NCBI GenBank assembly: GCA_938036405.1
Contig: CALHPT010000348.1
Span: 1 to 8,679 of the forward strand
Origin: an uncultured Tannerella sp.
GTDB taxonomy: Bacteria > Bacteroidota > Bacteroidia > Bacteroidales > Tannerellaceae
DNA: 8,679 nt
Reading direction: 5' to 3'
A program made the translations under genes and the position numbers. A model generated the notes under the pieces. That model searched no databases, was not told where the DNA came from, and was given only the letters and a program-made list of their open reading frames with translations. Below are positions 1 through 5,430 of the stretch, piece by piece; within the stretch, counting starts at the first letter, position 1; each line of letters starts with the position of its first letter.

Positions 1-27
1 GCGTTGAGGTGTGAAATGAGGGTCGCC
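1..27 (+). repeat. Left terminal inverted repeat of the 41-bp array
   Basis: This 27-bp segment, starting GCGTTGAGG and ending GGGTCGCC, is the reverse complement of 344-370 with 25 of 27 positions matching. Both differences (positions 10 and 17) would be G-T type pairs in a folded strand. It marks the outer left edge of the tandem array and lies at the first base of the window, so I cannot see whether the inverted repeat or further array units continue to the left. Confidence 0.8.
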
Positions 28-345
28 CGGGACCTAAATCCTGTTTTTAGCCCAATCCGAGGGTCGCCGCGCACCTAAATCCTGTTTTTGGCCCAAAATG
101 AGGGTCGCCGCGGGCTGCAAATCGGTTTTTAGCCCAAAACGAGGGTCGCCGCAGGCTTCAATTCGGTTTTTAGCCCGAAATGACCCTCGCCGCGGGCTTC
201 AATTCCGTTTTTAGCCCGAAATGACCCTCGCCGCGGGCTTAAATCCTGTTTTTGGCCCAATCCGAGGGTCGCCGCGGGCTCCAAATCAGTTTTTAGCCCG
301 AAATGACCCTCGCTGCGGGCTTCCAATCGGTTTTTAGGTCCGCGG
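18..345 (+). repeat. Tandem array of eight 41-bp repeats
   Basis: Units begin at 18, 59, 100, 141, 182, 223, 264 and 305, an exact 41-bp period. Each unit has a GAGGGTC or GACCCTC core, then GCCGCGGGCT, an AT-rich spacer, five or so T residues and AGCCC. The GGGCT and AGCCC parts of a unit are inverted and can form a small hairpin. Units at 182, 223 and 305 carry the core in reverse-complement form. Open frames through the array are repetitive and do not look like protein genes. There is no constant-repeat/variable-spacer pattern, so it is not a CRISPR array. The role is unknown; a mobile or host-type intergenic repeat is possible. Confidence 0.85.
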
Positions 346-370
346 CGACCCTCGTTTCACCCCTCAACGC
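344..370 (-). repeat. Right terminal inverted repeat of the 41-bp array
   Basis: This is the inverted partner of 1-27 (25 of 27 positions match). It begins GGCGACCCTCG and ends CCTCAACGC. The array therefore has a closed outline, with tandem units inside an inverted pair, like a small non-autonomous element or a very large stem-loop. No target-site duplication can be tested because the left flank is outside the window. Confidence 0.8.
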
Positions 371-535
371 CTAAACAGATAAACAAACCAACACCTAAAC
401 AGACAAACAAACCAACCAACAACTAACGACAAACAACCAAGAGCCGGATGTGGCCCCCGGGCCTTTCCCGGCAGCGGGCTGGGCCTGAGGGGTGGGGGCG
501 GCCTTTCCTGTGAGAGAGCGAACAACGAACAAATC
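371..535. other. Intergenic leader before the lysis genes, with a 24-bp direct repeat
   Basis: No gene is supported here. Two 24-bp copies starting CCTAAACAGA lie at 370-393 and 394-417 and differ at two positions. They are followed by an A/C-rich run to about 440. From 441 to 515 the strand becomes very G/C-rich with several GGGCC/GGCCC tracts that can pair. The last bases before the ATG at 536 return to the A-rich GAACAACGAACAAATC form. I see no clear TAnnTTTG promoter. Confidence 0.6.
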
Positions 536-1030
536 ATGAATCGATGGATAGCGCCGATGGCGCTGATGCTGCTGACGGCCAGCTGTCACGTCTACCGTGT
601 GCCGGCAGAACGCGAGGTGACGCGGCAGGAGGTGACGGAGACGGTGCGCGATACGCTCGTGGTCATCGAACCCGATTCGGCCCTGATCCGCGCCTACCTG
701 GAATGCCAGTCGGGGCGCGTTGCCCTCACACGACTTATCTCCATGCCCGGCGCGCGCATCGTGCCGCACGTGACGCTGACGGACGTCCTGACCGATACGG
801 GCTACCGCGGTGCGCTGCTCGATGTGCAATGCCACGAAGACAGCCTCCGCCAAGAGATCGCCCTGCGCGACCGCACGATCCGCGAGATGACCGACCGTGT
901 CCGCACCGAGTACATCACTGTCGAGCGACCCTTCCGGTGGTACCACCGGGCGCTGATGGGCGGCGGATACGCCTTCCTGGCTCTCGTGCTCGGCATGGCC
1001 GCGTGGCTCATCGTGCGGTTTATTCGTTGA
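536..1030 (+). CDS. Candidate unimolecular spanin (lipoprotein with C-terminal membrane helix)
   Basis: The 164-residue product has a short N-terminal signal (Met-Asn-Arg, then a hydrophobic stretch) ending in a lipobox-like LTASC with Cys17. About 120 periplasmic residues follow, including a charged, probably helical part near 100-130. A single hydrophobic helix at about 139-161 is followed only by Arg-Phe-Ile-Arg. Lipid anchor at one end and inner-membrane helix at the other is the topology of u-spanins such as T1 gp11, which link and fuse inner and outer membranes at lysis. It sits directly upstream of holin and endolysin candidates, which fits. From memory, similar proteins with a DSALxRAYxEC motif recur next to holins in Bacteroidales prophages and are labelled hypothetical. 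The start follows an A-rich leader (AACAACGAACAAATC). A plain membrane-anchored lipoprotein of other function remains possible; the lipobox has Thr rather than Leu at -3. Confidence 0.6.
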   Translation: MNRWIAPMALMLLTASCHVYRVPAEREVTRQEVTETVRDTLVVIEPDSALIRAYLECQSGRVALTRLISMPGARIVPHVTLTDVLTDTGYRGALLDVQCHEDSLRQEIALRDRTIREMTDRVRTEYITVERPFRWYHRALMGGGYAFLALVLGMAAWLIVRFIR

Positions 1031-1045
1031 GGGGGGCTTTGCCCG

Positions 1046-1125
1046 GTTGAATTGTTTAGTCGTTGGTTTGTTGAATTGTTTAGTCGTTCTACATCTCAAC
1101 AACTAAACCGACTCAACAATTCAAC
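1046..1125 (+). repeat. Direct and inverted repeats upstream of the holin gene
   Basis: A 19-bp sequence starting GTTGAATTGTTTAG occurs exactly twice, at 1046-1064 and 1070-1088 (24-bp spacing). The second copy can pair with 1107-1125, which ends CAACAATTCAAC: 17 of 19 positions match in inverted orientation, with a loop of about 18 nt. The stem ends 13 bases before the ATG at 1139 and leaves the leader AACAACAAACAA unpaired. It could be a regulatory or RNA-stabilising hairpin, or residue of repeat expansion in the A/C-rich leaders. Confidence 0.6.
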
Positions 1126-1138
1126 TAACAACAAACAA

Positions 1139-1597
1139 ATGGAAGTACTCTTAGAGGGCACACGCCCCATGCTGGCCATTGCCTGCGTATGTGCCCTATT
1201 CGTCCTGCTGGCCATGATGATCGACCTCGCCAGCGGTGTGCACAAGGCCAAGCAGGCCGGCCGGCTCTGCACCTCCTACGGACTCTCGCGCACCGTGGGC
1301 AAGTTCATGGTCTACGAGGGCGGCGTCATCATCGCCGCCATGATCGACCTGATGATCCACTACTCCCATCTCTTGGTGCTCATGCGGCTGCACCCCATCG
1401 TGGGCTTCCCGGTGGTCACCTGCCTGATGAGCATCTTCCTCTGCGTGATCGAGTTTATGAGCATCCGCGAACGCGCCGAGGATAAGGAGCGCAAGAATAT
1501 GAATCGCGCCATCCAGACCCTCGTCGAGGCCATCGGTAAAGACAACCTCCGAGACATCCTCCGCGACAAGGCCGACAGCACCATCAACAACCGATAA
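1139..1597 (+). CDS. Phage holin family protein
   Basis: The 152-residue product is a small integral membrane protein. Hydrophobic segments lie at about 10-30 (ending MMIDLASGVHKA), 52-75 and 82-105, followed by a charged C-terminal tail of about 45 residues. The pattern of a first helix ending in D-x-x-x-G, a basic loop with S/T-G-L-S-R-x-x-G-K, then two more helices fits the toxin-secretion/phage-lysis holin family (Phage_holin_4-like). Holins accumulate in the inner membrane and open it for the endolysin. The frame stays open from 1052, but the start at 1139 is preferred: it follows AACTAACAACAAACAA, the same leader type as its neighbours, and the extra 29 residues are only translated leader repeats. 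It lies 18 bp before the endolysin candidate, so the two are probably co-transcribed. Confidence 0.75.
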   Translation: MEVLLEGTRPMLAIACVCALFVLLAMMIDLASGVHKAKQAGRLCTSYGLSRTVGKFMVYEGGVIIAAMIDLMIHYSHLLVLMRLHPIVGFPVVTCLMSIFLCVIEFMSIRERAEDKERKNMNRAIQTLVEAIGKDNLRDILRDKADSTINNR

Positions 1598-1615
1598 CAA
1601 CTCAACATCTCAACA

Positions 1616-2605
1616 ATGGATAAGAAAACCACCATCCCGCCGGAGTTTACCCCGACTTATGTCCCCTACAGCTACCGGGGGCAACCCGTCAAGGGCGCCT
1701 TTGGAGCCAATACTCGGCCGGCATTCATCAAAGCCAGCGACCGCGCCTACTACGAGGCAGACAACACACTCAGCGACGCCATGCGCCAGCTGCTGATCGC
1801 CATGGACGTGCTGGACACCGGCGCAGGCATGAAGCCCGTCGGCGACTACAATTACTGCAACATCAAGGCACGCCGTGGGCAAGACGGGCGCTTTGGAAAG
1901 GACGAGGTAGAGGGCAGCCTCGATCCGTATGCCAACTATACCAGCCACGCAGACTTTGCCCGGGCCAAATTGCAGCTCATCCAGAAGCCGCTTTGGCGCG
2001 TGAACCTCAAGACAGACAGCCCCTCGGAGGTGATCGACAAAATCGAGGGCACGCCCGTCGTTTGGGGTACCCTCTTCAGCTCCGACGCGCAGCGTGCACT
2101 CGAGAGGGGCGAAGGCATTGATGACTTGAAGTTCGACTATGAGAAGGCCATCGTGAAGCGTTACCGCGCCCTCGGGATCACGGACATCCACAGCGCCCGC
2201 AAGAAGTATTACTGCGAAAAGATGACCACCATCGGTCGGCAGGTGGCCCTTTACATGGCCGGCGGCGATCCGAACGTGACCTACACGCCCGACTTCGAGC
2301 GCAAAGCCCGCCCCATCCCGCCGCAGAACCCCACGCCGATCGAACCGCCGGTTATTCCGTCTATTCGGCCAGCCGCGCCGGGTGCCCCAGAGGTCAAGCC
2401 TATGCCTGATTTGAAGCAGGGGCCGCTGCCCCTCACCGCGGAGGCCTTCGACGCACTGGCCTTCACCCGCCATTCCGAGGCGCGGCTGATGAATGGCCAA
2501 AAGGTCACCGTGACGGCCGTCGACTTTGCCAAACGGCAGATCAGCTACCACAAAAACGGGCATCCGTATTGGGTGGAGCTGAATCAGATTACGGCCGTCT
2601 CCTAA
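1616..2605 (+). CDS. Glucosaminidase-like phage endolysin with SH3-like tail
   Basis: The 329-residue product looks like a muralytic enzyme. Residues about 45-140 fit the FlgJ/LytG-type glucosaminidase pattern: LLIAMDVLDTGAG (62-71 region) corresponds to the family's A-x-x-x-LETGWG, NYCNIKA (79-85) to NLFGIKA, and DPYANY to the F-x-x-Y segment. Residues about 225-265 are Pro-rich, an evident linker. The last 55 or so residues (NGQKVTVTAVDFAKRQISYH onward) look like a small beta-barrel of SH3 type, possibly for cell-wall binding. There is no signal peptide, consistent with holin-dependent release. Oddity: Asp67 stands where the family has its catalytic Glu. The start follows CTCAACATCTCAACA. 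The position after spanin and holin genes supports the lysis role; a virion-associated structural role is the main alternative. Confidence 0.6.
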   Translation: MDKKTTIPPEFTPTYVPYSYRGQPVKGAFGANTRPAFIKASDRAYYEADNTLSDAMRQLLIAMDVLDTGAGMKPVGDYNYCNIKARRGQDGRFGKDEVEGSLDPYANYTSHADFARAKLQLIQKPLWRVNLKTDSPSEVIDKIEGTPVVWGTLFSSDAQRALERGEGIDDLKFDYEKAIVKRYRALGITDIHSARKKYYCEKMTTIGRQVALYMAGGDPNVTYTPDFERKARPIPPQNPTPIEPPVIPSIRPAAPGAPEVKPMPDLKQGPLPLTAEAFDALAFTRHSEARLMNGQKVTVTAVDFAKRQISYHKNGHPYWVELNQITAVS

Positions 2606-2617
2606 CCATTCAGCACG

Positions 2618-2650
2618 GGGGCGCTCCTTCTTTACGCGTAGGGGCGCCCC
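2618..2650 (+). terminator. GC-rich hairpin after the lysis cassette, candidate terminator
   Basis: GGGGCGCTCC (2618-2627) pairs with GGGGCGCCCC (2641-2650), ten pairs with one G-U, across a 13-nt loop. It is followed by GCTTGCTTTAG, only moderately T-rich. It begins 12 bases after the endolysin stop and ends 24 bases before the next start. It may end or attenuate lysis transcripts before the MuF gene. Confidence 0.45.
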
Positions 2651-2674
2651 GCTTGCTTTAGAACCTCCTTCCCC

Positions 2675-4597
2675 GTGCATTTCTCTGACCGCAAACACAT
2701 ACTCCGACTCGCAGCTCAGCAAGAAGACATCAAACGAATCTTTGATCGCTTTGCACGCGAAGCCGCCACACTGCTTGAGCGATGGACGTCAAAAGCCGAG
2801 CCGGGCACTGTCCATCCGCCAGACGTGTGGCTACATAACCGCGTGGCCGAAAAGCGCATTGAGAAGCTGCTCGATCAGTTGCACGCCGACCTGCTTGCCA
2901 ACATAGACGCCAATACCCGTGCGGCGTGGGAGGACTCGAATCGAAAGGTTGACGAGATGATCCGGGACTTCATTGCCGACATCCCTCTCTCGGAAACTTT
3001 TCGCCGCGGCATGTTTACCCGCAACGCCGAGGGGCTACGCGCCTTCATGCAGCGTAAGCATGCGGGAATGAATCTCTCAGATCGCATCTGGAGTGTGGTT
3101 GATGGAGCACGCGAAAACATGGAGTTCTATCTCGCATCCGGTGTCGCAGAGGGGCGCCCGGCTGCACTTCTTTCGCAGGATATACGCTACATCCTCAAAG
3201 AGCCAGACAAGCGTTTCCGCCGTGTGCGTAACGCAGAGGGTAAGCTGGTCATGTCGCATCCCATGAAAGACTATCACCCCGGGCGTGGTGTGTACAGATC
3301 GAGCTACATGAATGCCCTGCGTGTGGGAGCCACGGAAACGAATATCGCCTACCATGAGGCCGACCATCAACGCTGGCAGTCATTAGATTTTGTGCTGGGG
3401 GTGAAGGTGGAGCGTTCCCGCACATCCGCCTTACCGTGCCCTGTGTGTGACGCCATGAAAGGCACGTACCCGAAAGGCTTCAAGTTCCTGCCTTGGCATC
3501 CGTTCTGCATTTGTCACGCTACGCCGGTCATGCTCAGCGGGGAGGAGTTCACGGACTATCTGATCACCGGTCGCATGCCGGACGGCCGCGTACTGCGTGA
3601 TATGCCTGCTGGCGCTCTCGAGTACGTCGAACAGCATCCCTCCTACCGCACTTCTTACGCCTACCAACACAACGTGCCCTTCTTCGATAAAGAGACCGCC
3701 GCAAACACGTCGGATGGAGGTGCGCCCACCAAACCTGCACGCCCGGAAAAGACCGAGGCGCAAAAGGCGGACATACAAAAGCGATGGAATACGCGCGTAT
3801 CCACCAACCGCCACGGTGTAGCTCTCGACGCTATTGCAGAAGATTTCTCCGATGTGCCTTCCATTGCGTTCCTTGGAGGCAAAGTGAGCGGTCGAATAGC
3901 GGCCGGCGCTGATCCCTCTGAGGTGGACGCTCTGATGGCTCGCCTTCGCCATAAGGTCGAGGTGAAGAAGGCGTGGGAGGAAAGAAGGGAGCTAAACCGG
4001 CTTTATCCGCATTGGACTTGGGATGATTACGCGAAAGCTATATCGAACGTGCGAATAACAGAGGAACAGTATGTACAGGTTTGGAGGCGTGAACGCCGCA
4101 GAGGGCACCCACTCGGATATATCCAGACATGGAACTCAAGCTACATAAACAAAGACCTCAGAAAAGGCGTTCCTCTTAAGGGGGATAACCGGAGAACGGT
4201 AAGGACGTTGGACGTAATAATAGAGGATAATACACTCCCCAAAGGAGCCCTCCTTTATAGATATGAGGATGATGCGTACATCCAATTCCTTGGCTGCAAT
4301 AGCAGGTCTACAAGTGAGATCGTGGATTACTTGAACAGCAAGGCTGGAACAGTCTTATCTGACCCGGGATTTAAGTCAACAAGCTGCGTAGAAGGATGGA
4401 ATGTATTTAGTGAGGCCCGTAATGTGAGAATCAACATCAGAGCCAAAAAAGGTGCGCACGCCTTTGTCACACACAACAAGCCGGAGAGTGAGGTTATTCT
4501 TCCGCGAGGGTCAAGGCTTAAACTCGTATCGGCTCGGTCTTTGGTGCGCCCTTACGACAGTAACGAATTGATCGTCATTGATTGCGACCTTCTTTGA
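2675..4597 (+). CDS. MuF-type minor head protein fused to ADP-ribosyltransferase toxin domain
   Basis: The 640-residue product has two parts. Residues 1 to about 300 are a phage Mu F/SPP1 gp7-like head morphogenesis domain: helical N-terminus, then the cysteine cluster C255-P-V-C258 and HPFCIC (275-280) typical of this family, probably a metal site. Residues about 350-480 are a charged linker/pre-toxin region. Residues about 480-640 are an R-S-E class ADP-ribosyltransferase: INKDLRKG, Arg529 in LLYRY, S568-T-S570 in GFKSTS, and the catalytic E604-S-E606 in PESEVILPRGS, as in arginine-modifying ADPrib_exo_Tox enzymes. Such fusions are known as phage MuF polymorphic toxins. The start is GTG; an in-frame TAG lies at 2639-2641 and the next in-frame Met would delete about 90 residues. 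No A/C-rich leader precedes it. Base composition turns more A/T-rich in the toxin part. The 3' end overlaps the antisense candidate immunity gene. The NAD-transfer target is unknown. Confidence 0.85.
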   Translation: MHFSDRKHILRLAAQQEDIKRIFDRFAREAATLLERWTSKAEPGTVHPPDVWLHNRVAEKRIEKLLDQLHADLLANIDANTRAAWEDSNRKVDEMIRDFIADIPLSETFRRGMFTRNAEGLRAFMQRKHAGMNLSDRIWSVVDGARENMEFYLASGVAEGRPAALLSQDIRYILKEPDKRFRRVRNAEGKLVMSHPMKDYHPGRGVYRSSYMNALRVGATETNIAYHEADHQRWQSLDFVLGVKVERSRTSALPCPVCDAMKGTYPKGFKFLPWHPFCICHATPVMLSGEEFTDYLITGRMPDGRVLRDMPAGALEYVEQHPSYRTSYAYQHNVPFFDKETAANTSDGGAPTKPARPEKTEAQKADIQKRWNTRVSTNRHGVALDAIAEDFSDVPSIAFLGGKVSGRIAAGADPSEVDALMARLRHKVEVKKAWEERRELNRLYPHWTWDDYAKAISNVRITEEQYVQVWRRERRRGHPLGYIQTWNSSYINKDLRKGVPLKGDNRRTVRTLDVIIEDNTLPKGALLYRYEDDAYIQFLGCNSRSTSEIVDYLNSKAGTVLSDPGFKSTSCVEGWNVFSEARNVRINIRAKKGAHAFVTHNKPESEVILPRGSRLKLVSARSLVRPYDSNELIVIDCDLL

Positions 4598-4924
4598 TTT
4601 GCAGTAGTATCGATACAGATAGCGGAAGAACTCGTCTTTGTGGTCCATTTCCGACTCTTTCCCCGGGAGTACTCTGTGGCTTGCTAGGTAATGCTGGAAT
4701 AGAATAGTTAACAACCGGGTAGGCGTCTTTACACCATCGGGGATAGGCGTAGCAACTGCGCCGTTGCATACACGAGGGTACCTGTAGGGGGTATTGTCTA
4801 TGCCGGTCAATTCATATTCCACCCAGCACTTTTCCCACAGCCAAAAGCCGCTGATCGTTCCTACAGGGCATTCGGATTCGCCATTGTAGTAAAGGCATTG
4901 CTTGATCAATTCTTCTTTGCTCAT
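4511..4924 (-). CDS. Candidate immunity protein for the MuF ADP-ribosyltransferase toxin
   Basis: The 137-residue soluble product has no signal or membrane segment. It starts MSKEELIKQCLYYNGESECP and is rich in Tyr, Trp and charged residues (GFWLWEKCWVEYE, FFRYLYRYYCKSKK). I do not recognise a named domain. The N-terminus recalls small Bacteroidota proteins with a CxYYxGEExxP motif and a following Trp-Glu-x-x-Trp segment, which I remember near polymorphic toxins; this is memory, not a search. It is the only minus-strand gene, faces the toxin gene tail to tail and overlaps its last 87 bp, starting just past the codons for the catalytic ExE. Its A/T-richer composition matches the toxin domain rather than the head genes. 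The frame is open to 5095, but the start at 4924 fits best: the conserved-looking N-terminus begins there and a TACCTTTG box lies 24-31 bases upstream. Immunity function is inferred from context. Confidence 0.65.
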   Translation of the reverse strand: MSKEELIKQCLYYNGESECPVGTISGFWLWEKCWVEYELTGIDNTPYRYPRVCNGAVATPIPDGVKTPTRLLTILFQHYLASHRVLPGKESEMDHKDEFFRYLYRYYCKSKKVAINDDQFVTVVRAHQRPSRYEFKP

Positions 4925-4947
4925 AGTTGGATGCTGTTTAATTTGGA

Positions 4948-4955
4948 CAAAGGTA
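4948..4955 (-). promoter_or_regulatory. Candidate Bacteroidota -7 box (TACCTTTG) for the immunity gene
   Basis: Read on the minus strand this is TACCTTTG, a match to the Bacteroides TAnnTTTG -7 consensus. It lies 24-31 bases upstream of the immunity start, implying a short leader of roughly 17 nt. A clean TTTG at -33 is not present, so the call is modest. If active, it lets the immunity gene be expressed in the lysogen apart from late phage transcription. Confidence 0.35.
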
Positions 4956-5010
4956 GCGTCGCGGGGCGAACCATCTCGAGGATTCCCTCGGAATGGTAGC
5001 CCGGGAGTTG

Positions 5011-5100
5011 GTCTGCAAATAAGATTCGGTGTGCAAATGATGGATTGAAGCGCCATGCAAGCACCCTTACGCTGTGAAAAGGATTTCGTCTGCAAATAAG
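5011..5100 (-). repeat. Two exact 13-bp direct repeats upstream of the immunity gene
   Basis: GTCTGCAAATAAG occurs at 5011-5023 and again at 5088-5100, 77 bp apart, with a partial variant (GTGCAAATGA) at 5031-5040. Read in the direction of the immunity gene it is CTTATTTGCAGAC. The copies lie about 90 and 165 bases upstream of that gene's start and could be protein-binding sites or chance repeats. Confidence 0.4.
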
Positions 5101-5171
5101 AAACCGCCTAAAAAAGAGCGTCCGAGAACAGCCGAAAGCCGCTTCGATCACTCTACGTGCTTATAAAGCAA

Positions 5172-5199
5172 GAGCCGCCCGGGTTATCCCGAACGGCTC
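5172..5199 (-). terminator. Stem-loop, candidate terminator best oriented on the minus strand
   Basis: GAGCCG (5172-5177) pairs with CGGCTC (5194-5199), then a 2x2 internal loop, then CGGG (5180-5183) with CCCG (5188-5191) around a TTAT loop. On the minus strand the stem is followed by TTGCTTTATAAG, the same TTGCTTTA that follows the hairpin at 2618-2650. On the + strand the following bases (CGTAACTCC) are not T-rich. It could insulate the immunity gene from antisense reading, although no minus-strand gene is seen to its right. Confidence 0.45.
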
Positions 5200-5299
5200 C
5201 GTAACTCCTCCACCAACATGGGCGGCGAGCTGTTTGGGGCTGCAAGTATCCGATAAAGATCGGGGAGGCAAGAAAAATACAGCACAGAGACCTTTGTTT

Positions 5300-5333
5300 T
5301 TTGGTGCTTACAAAGTTGGTACACCTACGTTTG
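5300..5333 (+). promoter_or_regulatory. Candidate Bacteroidota promoter for the head-gene run
   Basis: TTTG at 5300-5303 and TACGTTTG at 5326-5333 match the Bacteroides -33 (TTTG) and -7 (TAnnTTTG) elements with a 22-bp gap, one base beyond the usual 19-21. Transcription would begin near 5340, about 90 bases before the scaffold gene. This would let the capsid genes be transcribed separately from the toxin gene. Confidence 0.45.
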
Positions 5334-5430
5334 CACCAATCAAACAACTAAACAACAGCACACGGGCCTGGGAGGGCCTAAGTACAACGCACACTATACC
5401 ATTTCTTCAGCAACAACAAACACCCAACAA

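Larger units (their letters stand above)
4925..5430. other. Gene-free regulatory interval between toxin/immunity pair and scaffold gene
   Basis: About 500 bases without a convincing gene on either strand. It holds the candidate promoter of the minus-strand immunity gene, a 13-bp direct repeat, a hairpin at 5172-5199, and a candidate + promoter at 5300-5333. From about 5334 the + strand is A/C-rich (CAAACAACTAAACAACAGCA and, just before the start, CAGCAACAACAAACACCCA). Short open frames here, up to 66 codons, show no family signature. Confidence 0.6.

Noticed and set aside
1..370. CRISPR array
   Set aside because: The whole 41-bp unit is repeated, with no constant-repeat and unique-spacer alternation, and no cas genes are visible.
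544..1050. Overlapping + frame inside the spanin gene, considered as an embedded Rz1-like gene
   Set aside because: There is no usable signal peptide, composition is Arg/Ala/Pro-rich as in frame-shifted G/C-rich DNA, and the main frame already has both lipobox and membrane helix.
395..1102. 235-codon open frame on the minus strand across the spanin candidate
   Set aside because: It has low-complexity His/Arg/Ala/Gly composition and a tail translated from the A/C-rich leader; it is a shadow of the + gene.
1052..1138. 29-codon N-terminal extension of the holin
   Set aside because: It only translates the repeat-rich leader (Ser/Asn/Gln-rich) and puts a soluble tail before the first helix; the inner ATG has the typical leader.
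1610..2722. 370-codon open frame on the minus strand across the endolysin gene
   Set aside because: It is antisense to a gene with a clear family pattern, shows no recognisable domain, and long antisense frames are expected in G/C-rich coding DNA.
4925..5095. 57-codon N-terminal extension of the immunity gene
   Set aside because: The extension is rich in Pro, Arg and Cys without structure, contains the candidate -7 box, and the inner start gives a natural N-terminus.
5153..5347. 64-codon minus-strand frame
   Set aside because: It spans the hairpin at 5172-5199, is Cys/Trp/Arg-rich without a pattern, and has no start context like the other genes.
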